Shown here: in pieces, positions 8,793 through 14,389 of the stretch | Position numbering within the stretch: the stretch's first letter is position 1 | Layout: every line of letters starts with the position of its first letter | DNA from: JBLFWJ01 sp047611425 | Lineage (GTDB): Bacteria > Bacteroidota > Bacteroidia > UBA10329 | Assembly: GCA_047611425.1 (NCBI GenBank) | Contig: JBLFWJ010000081.1 | Location: 1-14,389 of the forward strand | Length of the DNA: 14,389 bases | Reading direction: 5' to 3' | Notes under the pieces: generated by a model | What the model saw: the letters and a program-made list of their open reading frames with translations, nothing else | The model's database searches: none | What the model was told of the DNA's origin: nothing | Program-made: the position numbers and the translations under genes

Positions 8793-9359
8793 TTAAGGTT
8801 TAACCCAGTTCTCAATTAGTTTGAGACCGTGCTCTGTCAAAAGACTTTCGGGGTGAAACTGAACACCACAAACATCAAATTTTTTGTGCCGAATGGCCAT
8901 CACTTCTCCATCATCATCAGTGGCAATTATTGCTAAATCAGAATTCATTGAATCATGATCAATCACCCACGAGTGATACCTTCCTGTATCAAATCGATTT
9001 GGAACATTCTGGAATAAAGGGTCTTGAGAATTCAAGACCTTTATTGGAATGGCTACTCCGTGATGAACGGTGTCCAAATTTTTTAGCGTGCTCTCAAAAG
9101 CTTCACCAATTGCCTGCATTCCCAAACACACCCCTAGAATTTTCTTCGAAGGCGCAAACTTTCTAATCAACTCAGGCATGATACCCGCATCGCTTGGTAA
9201 CCCAGGACCCGGAGAAAGGATAATCGAATCGTAAGCTTCAACCTCCTCAAGTGTTATTTGATCGTTCCTTTTAACCGTCACATCAGCACAGAATTGCTCC
9301 ACATAGTGAACCAAGTTGTACGTAAACGAATCGTAATTATCGAGGATCAGAATTCTCAT
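8793..9359 (-). CDS. Glutamine amidotransferase subunit of anthranilate or aminodeoxychorismate synthase (TrpG/PabA)
   Basis: This 188-residue class I glutamine amidotransferase supplies ammonia from glutamine to a chorismate-using partner (TrpE or PabB). The triad is visible: Cys78 in GVCLGMQ, and His169 with Glu171 in CGVQFHPES. The oxyanion-loop motif LSPGPGLPSDAG (48-59) and RYHSWVI (127-133) place it in the TrpG/PabA group, and the length is normal. No trpE, pabB or other trp gene is adjacent, so it may serve folate synthesis (PabA), tryptophan synthesis (TrpG) or both; sequence alone does not separate these reliably. It is divergent from ridA across a 77-bp gap containing an 18-bp palindrome. 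TAGATTTG (9375-9368, minus strand) matches the -7 consensus just before the start, although no good TTG is at the expected distance. Confidence 0.93.
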   Translation of the reverse strand: MRILILDNYDSFTYNLVHYVEQFCADVTVKRNDQITLEEVEAYDSIILSPGPGLPSDAGIMPELIRKFAPSKKILGVCLGMQAIGEAFESTLKNLDTVHHGVAIPIKVLNSQDPLFQNVPNRFDTGRYHSWVIDHDSMNSDLAIIATDDDGEVMAIRHKKFDVCGVQFHPESLLTEHGLKLIENWVKP

Positions 9360-9386
9360 CAGTGGGCCAAATCTAGTTCGGATGAT

Positions 9387-9404
9387 GTCGAATTAAAATT
9401 CGAC
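9387..9404. promoter_or_regulatory. 18-bp palindrome in the divergent trpG/pabA-ridA intergenic region
   Basis: GTCGAATT (9387-9394) and AATTCGAC (9397-9404) are perfect 8-bp inverted arms around an AA centre. The palindrome lies roughly midway between the two divergent start codons (9359 and 9437) and about 12 bp upstream of the -7-like box of the minus-strand gene. Position and symmetry suit a dimeric repressor site, but no regulator is identified and A+T-rich palindromes can arise by chance. Confidence 0.35.
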
Positions 9405-9436
9405 TTTTGATTTTTCGCTAACCTAAAAAAGTCAAA

Positions 9437-9814
9437 ATGAAGAAAGTGATTCATACACCTTCGGCCCCAGCAGCCATTGGCCCTTACAGCCAGGCTATTC
9501 TTGCCAATGGATTTCTTTACACATCCGGACAGATTGCACTAAATCCGGATTCGGGTGAATTGGTGATGGACACAATTGAAATGGAATGTCATCAGGTAAT
9601 GAAGAACCTTAAAGAAGTTTTAACTGCGGCCGGAATGAGCTTTGATAATGTCATTAAATCCACAATCTACCTCTCAAGTATGTCACTTTATGCTAAGGTC
9701 AATCTAGTTTATGCAGAGTACTTTGATGCCAATCCTCCTGCGCGTGAAGCTGTGCAAGTAGCTGGCTTGCCAAAAGGTGTAAATGTTGAAATTAGTGTAG
9801 TAGCAACGAATTGA
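9437..9814 (+). CDS. ridA: RidA family reactive intermediate (enamine/imine) deaminase
   Basis: This 125-residue cytosolic protein has the RidA/YjgF trimer-forming fold. RidA hydrolyses 2-aminoacrylate and related enamines/imines made by PLP enzymes, preventing damage to them. Motifs present are APAAIGPYSQA (10-20), LYTSGQIALNP (27-37), and NPPAREAVQVAGLPKGVNVEIS (99-120), containing the substrate-carboxylate arginine Arg103 and Glu118. The usual Ser after this arginine is Glu104, a small departure from the E. coli form that may affect substrate range. The length is normal. The gene ends in tandem stops (TGA TAG, 9812-9817), and the next gene starts at 9819, so the two likely form an operon. 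The divergent neighbour encodes a TrpG/PabA amidotransferase. Confidence 0.94.
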   Translation: MKKVIHTPSAPAAIGPYSQAILANGFLYTSGQIALNPDSGELVMDTIEMECHQVMKNLKEVLTAAGMSFDNVIKSTIYLSSMSLYAKVNLVYAEYFDANPPAREAVQVAGLPKGVNVEISVVATN

Positions 9815-9818
9815 TAGG

Positions 9819-10904
9819 TTGAATCAACTCCAATCTTCTAAAGAGCATTTACCTGGTCTTGATGCGCTCAGGGGAATTTCGGCCATAGCCGTTATAGTAT
9901 TTCACATTGAGCAAATCAAAAGTTTCAACAGGCTTCCAAATCTTATGGATTACGGCTTCTTTGCTGGTGAAGGTGGACGAAACGCTGTTATTCTATTCTT
10001 TGTTTTAAGCGGCTATTTAATTACAAAGAACCTGTTGAAGGAACGTTCTTTTGAACGGAAAATCTCCTATAAACGATTTTATTTGAAGAGGATTCTCCGA
10101 ATTTGGCCTCTTTACTACCTCGTGCTATTTCTGAGTGCTTGGGCTTTAGACTATACTCCGAAAGAAAGTACGTTTTGGATGTGCATTTTCATTTTTCCGA
10201 ATGTTGCGCATGCCTCGATTGGTGGTTGGGTGGCAAACCCACCTATTTGGACAATCGGAGCTGAAGAGCAATTTTATTTAACCTGGCCTTGGGTCATTGA
10301 CAAATTTCGAACACACACATTAACAATTCTAATTGCCATAATCGTAATAATTACAGTCCTTCCTTTCATTCTAATTTGGCTGGTAGAAAATCATTTTCCT
10401 CGGCCAGGCCTTGCTAATCAAGTCAAAACCATTTTTGCTGCCACCAAGTTCAACACCTTTGCGCTAGGAGGGCTCTGTGCTTATATATTTCACAAGCATC
10501 CAAATTGGGCTCTCCATTTTCGTGAACCAGTTCTTTCTACAACCATAATTTTAATACCCTTCATTTTTTGGTTTTCTGGCGTTTCAGTTCCATACTTAAA
10601 TGATGAATTATACGCTTTGTTTTTTAGCGTGCTAATAGTACATGTCTCGTTAAATCGAGGTGGAGGATTCCTTTTCAATAATTCTATACTGAATTATTTA
10701 GGCAAAATCTCATACGGCATTTACTTGTTTCATCATCTAGCCATTATACTTGGCTTAAGATACGTTCCGCCTGTATTCTTCAAGAGTTTGATCGCAAGCA
10801 ACATTGTATATTATATCATAGTTTTCTCAACCACAGTGATGGTCGCAACCATTTCTTATTATGGAATGGAGCGCTACTTTTTACGACTAAAAAGTCGTCT
10901 ATAA
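9819..10904 (+). CDS. Acyltransferase family 3 membrane protein (OafA/YrhL-like)
   Basis: This 361-residue integral membrane protein has about ten hydrophobic segments. Acyltransferase-3 proteins move acetyl or other acyl groups onto sugars of surface polysaccharide, LPS, peptidoglycan or other exported molecules. The family hallmarks are present: PGLDALRGISAIAVIVFH with Arg18 and His29, FFVLSGYLITK (61-71), the basic RFYLKRILRIWPLYY (86-100), IWTIGAEEQFYLTWPW (143-158), and SYGIYLFHH near residue 306. I accept the TTG start at 9819 because no ATG in frame occurs before residue 43 (in LMDYGFF), which would remove the catalytic His and first membrane segment. The start lies 4 nt after the ridA stop, so coupling is likely. 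The acceptor molecule is unknown and no polysaccharide genes are adjacent. Confidence 0.9.
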   Translation: MNQLQSSKEHLPGLDALRGISAIAVIVFHIEQIKSFNRLPNLMDYGFFAGEGGRNAVILFFVLSGYLITKNLLKERSFERKISYKRFYLKRILRIWPLYYLVLFLSAWALDYTPKESTFWMCIFIFPNVAHASIGGWVANPPIWTIGAEEQFYLTWPWVIDKFRTHTLTILIAIIVIITVLPFILIWLVENHFPRPGLANQVKTIFAATKFNTFALGGLCAYIFHKHPNWALHFREPVLSTTIILIPFIFWFSGVSVPYLNDELYALFFSVLIVHVSLNRGGGFLFNNSILNYLGKISYGIYLFHHLAIILGLRYVPPVFFKSLIASNIVYYIIVFSTTVMVATISYYGMERYFLRLKSRL

Positions 10905-10932
10905 AAATGACAGAAAATTGCGAATTGTTCTG

Positions 10933-10968
10933 TACCGAAATCCTTAAGGCTATCGATTACTTTCGGTA
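10933..10968. terminator. Inverted repeat between convergent genes, possible bidirectional terminator
   Basis: TACCGAAA (10933-10940) and TTTCGGTA (10961-10968) are perfect 8-bp arms around a 20-nt centre that itself holds the palindrome CCTTAAGG. It lies in the 68-bp gap between the acyltransferase stop and the stop of the convergent nucleoid-associated gene. The long loop and lack of a T run make it a poor intrinsic terminator; a binding site is the alternative. Confidence 0.3.
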
Positions 10969-10972
10969 AGGG

Positions 10973-12034
10973 TCAGTCTTTCTCTGAATTGAAAAATACC
11001 TTGTAGAAATACATTCCTCGTGATTCATCGTAACCTCGTTCGATGAATTGGCTTCCACCATCAGGGCCAAAAGGGAGCTTAATTTGAATGTTTGTGTCCA
11101 ACTCAATCTGGTTCTTAATCTTTCGCTGTTGAGCCTTTAATGCGGGCTTAGAAACAGAAAACTCATCCTCAATCGGGAAAGGATTGATTGCATCATGCTG
11201 CTCTTTCAACTCCATAAATGAAGTTTGCATCGCAGGCTCCTTAATTACGGCTTGAATAAATTCATCCGCCTTCACTACCTCATTTTCTGCCATGTATTGA
11301 ACGGCATCATTCATGAAAGCCATCTGTTCAGGCTTGCCATCACTAGCATGCTCAGGAGCAAAAACCTCATCTGTAAATTGCTGGCAGAGCTCCAAGTATG
11401 AAGTGGTTTGAAAGTTTACATCGTTGGCAACACCTAGCCCTAGGAAATTGTCTTTCCAGTAAGCCGCATCGTAATTATTGGAATCTACGCTGATTACGGC
11501 ATAGCCTTCCTCTTTGTCTGTATTTACAATGATGCACCCCTTGTCTAGCTTATCCACTAGAATGCCTTCGTCCACATCAGTCAATAAACGCTCAAAACCC
11601 TCCTCGCTAACTTTTACGAAGTCGTGAAGTGTTTCTGCTTTGAAAATTCCAATAGCATCGGTTACCTCATCACCGTACACCATATCGGTGAAGTAGGTAA
11701 CGAACAACTCACCAGATCGAATATGAGGGTGCGTAGATTGCTCAAACAGATGATTCAGAATGTCTGCCGAACCGGCTAAAAGATCTTTGGGATTGCTAAA
11801 AATGCTAGAACAAACCTTGAACATATGGTTTTCTGTTGGGCCTAACTCTGACGTAAACCGCATAACCTTTCTGCTTTTAGCAAATGGCCCTAAGAAGAAT
11901 GTAAGCAGAGCAACTTCTACTTCCGGTGAAGGGTTTAGCAAGCTTCCCGATTCGAAATTTGACTCTTCTCTCGATTTGTTGCCAACTCGGTGTAGGGCAA
12001 CGTAATCCATGTTTAATTGTGATAAATCCAGCAT
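10973..12034 (-). CDS. Nucleoid-associated protein, NdpA/YejK family
   Basis: This 353-residue cytosolic protein resembles the 37-kDa nucleoid-associated family (E. coli YejK). Recognisable blocks are the N-terminal ALHRVGNKS, the central STHPHIRSGELFVTYFTDMV (100-119) followed by VTDAIGIFKAE (124-134), and KLDKGCIIVNTDKEEGYAVISVD, a pattern shared with family members. E. coli YejK binds the nucleoid; the role in Bacteroidota is unknown. Length is close to that usual for the family. ATG at 12034 is used, with a second ATG at 12010 (residue 9) as an alternative. The gene is convergent with the acyltransferase and divergent from the T9SS gene, so it appears monocistronic. Confidence 0.8.
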   Translation of the reverse strand: MLDLSQLNMDYVALHRVGNKSREESNFESGSLLNPSPEVEVALLTFFLGPFAKSRKVMRFTSELGPTENHMFKVCSSIFSNPKDLLAGSADILNHLFEQSTHPHIRSGELFVTYFTDMVYGDEVTDAIGIFKAETLHDFVKVSEEGFERLLTDVDEGILVDKLDKGCIIVNTDKEEGYAVISVDSNNYDAAYWKDNFLGLGVANDVNFQTTSYLELCQQFTDEVFAPEHASDGKPEQMAFMNDAVQYMAENEVVKADEFIQAVIKEPAMQTSFMELKEQHDAINPFPIEDEFSVSKPALKAQQRKIKNQIELDTNIQIKLPFGPDGGSQFIERGYDESRGMYFYKVFFNSEKD

Positions 12035-12154
12035 GTCGCGAAAGTAATATTTCGATTATCACGGTTGATTTAATTCTAAAATCATTTGCTTCGTGAAACG
12101 CGGAAAGTTTTATGAATTTTTAATTTCGCGCCCCTAACAATCTTACTTCAAATT

Positions 12155-14023
12155 ATGAGATACTCACTTCTATTTTCCTTAATGTTGGGTTCAACTGCAA
12201 TTATAGCTCAGAACCTTTATGAAATTCCGGCCACCAAGGCAGGCTCATACGGTCAATATATATCAAAACCGTCACGAAATGTGGCACCCACTGTTAACCG
12301 TGGTGGCGGAGGCAACATTTGGTCAGATAATTTTTCAAACCCGAGTACATGGGTCATTGACCACGATGCAACCGTTACTACGCTCGATTGGCAAATTGGT
12401 CAGAATATCGGTTGCTCTGGTATTGCACCGATTGATACAATCAATTCTACCACAAAAGCCAATGGATACGCTCTACTGGATTCTGACGAACACAACCAAG
12501 GTTCCGTTATGGAAGACAGCTGGATTACCACAGCCAATTCCATTAATTTGGGCTCCTACCCTAACGTAATGCTTGAGTTTGAATCGCAGTATTTCAGTTG
12601 GGATAATGAAGAATGCTATGTTGTGATTAGCACCAACAACACCGATTGGCCTGAACTTACGCCAACCACCGATATCTCAAGCATGCCAAATGTCTTTCAC
12701 GTTTGGCCAGGCATGGCTCAACAGACTGAGATTTTCAATCCAACACTTAAAAGCATTGATATTTCTGCCGTAGCGGGAGGGCAATCAACTGTTTGGGTAC
12801 GATTTCACTGGACCGGAGTTTGGGGCTACAGCTGGTTTGTAGATGATGTTGTTATTCGAACCATTGAGGATTATGACGCTCGAATTGAGAACACATTCTT
12901 CTCACACAACAATACTGGTCATCAATATGGTCGTATTCCAGTTAATCAAACCAACCAGACCAAGTTAATGGGCAGTGAGGTATTCAATCTTGGACTTGAA
13001 GGCCTTTCCAACCTTAGTGTGGATGCATCCTTCACTGGCCCGGCTTCATTCAGCGCAACTGGAAATCACGCTTCATTGCTGCCTGATTCAACAGCGGGTC
13101 TGTCGGGCACATCAACCACGGGCCCTCTTGCTGCGGGAACTTATTCTGGCCTGTATACCATGGAATCGGATAATGACAATTCCTCCGGTTCGCAGTTTGG
13201 AAACAATACAATGACAAGAAACTTCGAGGTTTCTGAAACCCGTTACTCAAAAGATGCTATTGGCCTGAACGACTATATTCTAACGGATTGGGGCCCAATA
13301 AGTAATCAAAGTGGGGAGGGCGTTACACCGCTTACTTATTATGATGTGGATGGAACGCTGGATGTAACAGGAATTGAGATCGCCTTGGCATGGTATACTC
13401 AAGTTGGTGGCCAAGTAGTGGTTGGAATATTCGATACTACAGGCTTATCTGCAGGAGCGACCAGCATTATACCTCTCACACTAAGTAACCTTTACACGAT
13501 CACAGCAGCGGACACCATTGCGGGTATTGCGAAGATTTGGTTTCAAACGCCTTATAATCTTACCGCAAACGGTTACTATGCTGGAGCAGTGTTGACAGGA
13601 GGCCCTGATAACAAGGTAATTGCAGTGATGGATGAGTTGACTTTTGCGCAGCCTCAGAATTCTGCATTTGTATTCATCCCTGGCGCACAGGTTTACAGTA
13701 ATGGAACCGCATATGCCATCAGATTGATGCTTGACTCTCCACCGGTTGGAATTGAAGTTGAACAGAGCAATGCAAACCTCACTCTTGCACCTAACCCGAA
13801 TTCAGGTGTATTTGCTTTGAGACTTACCGATCTTCCTGAAGGCAGATTGACAATTAATGTTGTTGATGTGCAAGGCAAAACCGTGTTTACTGACAGCGGG
13901 GTATCCGCTCACAGACAGTTTAACAAGCAATTCGATTTGAGCAGCTTGGTTGACGGAGTTTATACCGTGATCATTCGACCTGAAAACGGCCAATACAGAA
14001 CCGAGCGGTTTATAAAGCATTAA
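12155..14023 (+). CDS. T9SS-secreted choice-of-anchor-type protein with C-terminal sorting domain
   Basis: This 622-residue extracellular or surface protein has a signal peptide (MRYSLLFSLMLGSTAIIA, cleavage near residue 18). A short linker ends in NRGGGGNIWSDNF (48-60). Residues about 55-236 resemble the choice-of-anchor/MAM-like jelly-roll domain of Bacteroidota secreted proteins: ANGYALLDSDE (102-112), EDSWITT (120-126) and WGYSWFVDDVVI (223-234). A second beta-rich region spans about 240-525. A type A T9SS sorting domain occupies about 540-622, with LAPNPNSGVFAL (544-555), the middle GRLTINVVDVQGKTVF (563-578) and the terminal LSSLVDGVYTVII and TERFIKH. That domain directs export across the outer membrane and attachment or release by the PorU sortase. 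No protease or glycosidase motif is seen, so an adhesin or structural role is possible but unproven. A strong terminator follows. Confidence 0.9.
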   Translation: MRYSLLFSLMLGSTAIIAQNLYEIPATKAGSYGQYISKPSRNVAPTVNRGGGGNIWSDNFSNPSTWVIDHDATVTTLDWQIGQNIGCSGIAPIDTINSTTKANGYALLDSDEHNQGSVMEDSWITTANSINLGSYPNVMLEFESQYFSWDNEECYVVISTNNTDWPELTPTTDISSMPNVFHVWPGMAQQTEIFNPTLKSIDISAVAGGQSTVWVRFHWTGVWGYSWFVDDVVIRTIEDYDARIENTFFSHNNTGHQYGRIPVNQTNQTKLMGSEVFNLGLEGLSNLSVDASFTGPASFSATGNHASLLPDSTAGLSGTSTTGPLAAGTYSGLYTMESDNDNSSGSQFGNNTMTRNFEVSETRYSKDAIGLNDYILTDWGPISNQSGEGVTPLTYYDVDGTLDVTGIEIALAWYTQVGGQVVVGIFDTTGLSAGATSIIPLTLSNLYTITAADTIAGIAKIWFQTPYNLTANGYYAGAVLTGGPDNKVIAVMDELTFAQPQNSAFVFIPGAQVYSNGTAYAIRLMLDSPPVGIEVEQSNANLTLAPNPNSGVFALRLTDLPEGRLTINVVDVQGKTVFTDSGVSAHRQFNKQFDLSSLVDGVYTVIIRPENGQYRTERFIKH

Positions 14024-14045
14024 CCTCTTAGATATAAAGCATAGG

Positions 14046-14076
14046 AAAGGGCGAATCGAACATTCGCCCTTTTTTT
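14046..14076 (+). terminator. Strong Rho-independent terminator after the T9SS protein gene
   Basis: AAAGGGCGAAT (14046-14056) pairs perfectly with ATTCGCCCTTT (14062-14072) around a CGAAC loop, giving an 11-bp stem that runs into seven Ts (14070-14076). It begins 22 bp after the stop codon at 14023. It separates the gene from the related gene starting at 14156, implying independent transcription. Confidence 0.93.
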
Positions 14077-14155
14077 GTTGCCAAAGTTTTAGGCGGTGGC
14101 AAAATTGGAAATGAACGTTAGTTGACGGATATTCGCTGACTGAAAAACACTCCAT

Positions 14156-14389
14156 ATGATGAAAAATCTACTATCCGCTATCATTGTTGCAGCCCCGTTC
14201 CTTGCTTTTGCGCAAAATGGATCAACTGAACCAACAATTCCCTTACTAGAAGAAAGCCTTCGAGTTAATAACTCAAGGTCAACACACGTAACACCTATTG
14301 AGCGAGGTGGAGGCGGTTCCATCATCTGGTCGGAAGACTTTCAGAATGGTGTGAATTCAGGATCCAACGTTATTACTTCCGTTGGAACA
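14156..14389 (+). CDS. N-terminus of a second secreted protein related to the upstream T9SS gene (3' end cut by window)
   Basis: The frame opens at ATG ATG (14156-14161) and is open for 78 codons to the window edge. It encodes a signal peptide (MMKNLLSAIIVAAPFLAFAQ) and a polar linker, then ERGGGGSIIWSEDFQNG. That motif is nearly the same as NRGGGGNIWSDNFSNP at the equivalent position of the upstream 622-residue protein, so the two are probably paralogs and this one probably also carries a jelly-roll domain and a T9SS sorting domain beyond the edge. The choice between the two adjacent ATGs is arbitrary. Function unknown. Confidence 0.8.
   Translation, partial: MMKNLLSAIIVAAPFLAFAQNGSTEPTIPLLEESLRVNNSRSTHVTPIERGGGGSIIWSEDFQNGVNSGSNVITSVGT

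Noticed and set aside
10885..10900. Inverted repeat ACGACT-AAAA-AGTCGT at the end of the acyltransferase gene
   Set aside because: It lies within the last codons, has a six-bp stem and no downstream T run.
12121..12128. TAATTTCG as a -7 element for the T9SS gene
   Set aside because: One mismatch to consensus but no TTG at the expected distance (nearest is over 30 nt upstream).

Overview
The window looks like a chromosomal segment of a marine or aquatic member of the Bacteroidota, probably Flavobacteriales. Evidence: a secreted protein with a type IX secretion (T9SS) C-terminal sorting domain, several small exported proteins of Bacteroidota type, a two-gene methylmalonyl-CoA mutase whose small subunit has no cobalamin domain, candidate promoters of the Bacteroidota TTG/TAnnTTTG kind, few Shine-Dalgarno sites, and moderate A+T content. 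I see no tRNA, rRNA, CRISPR array, transposase, integrase or phage gene. This is ordinary chromosome, with some poorly characterised small genes.

Layout. 1-1866 (-): a SulP anion transporter with STAS domain, running off the left edge. 2000-2320 (-): a small exported acidic protein ending in a PPPE tail. 2567-3528 (+): two overlapping genes of unknown function; the first has conserved-looking His and Asn-Cys motifs that suggest a permuted papain (LRAT/YiiX-like) fold. 3641-4631 (+): two tandem paralogous exported PepSY-like proteins. 4632-8689 (-): an operon-like block of methylmalonyl-CoA mutase small subunit, large subunit and a DinB-fold protein; a structured inverted repeat separates the two subunit genes, and an ATGA overlap joins the large subunit gene to the DinB gene. 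8793-9359 (-): a glutamine amidotransferase (TrpG/PabA type). 9437-10904 (+): RidA and, 4 nt later, an acyltransferase-3 membrane protein starting at TTG. 10973-12034 (-): a nucleoid-associated protein of the NdpA/YejK family. 12155-14023 (+): a T9SS-secreted choice-of-anchor-type protein with a strong intrinsic terminator. 14156-14389 (+): the start of a related secreted protein, cut by the right edge.

How the genes relate. The clearest pathway unit is the mutase pair, which interconverts succinyl-CoA and (R)-methylmalonyl-CoA using adenosylcobalamin. Large-subunit residues Tyr77 and Arg195 fit methylmalonyl-CoA rather than isobutyryl-CoA specificity. RidA (enamine/imine deaminase) and the TrpG/PabA subunit are divergent neighbours in amino-acid/chorismate metabolism and share a 77-bp intergenic region carrying an 18-bp palindrome. 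The secreted genes at the right end form a tandem family sharing an RGGGG-(N/S)-I-W-S motif after the signal peptide.

I found no convincing new defence or mobile system. The most interesting points are the coupled unknown pair at 2567-3528, the repeat inside the mutase operon, the tandem exported paralogs, and the convergent stop-to-stop junction at 4629-4634.
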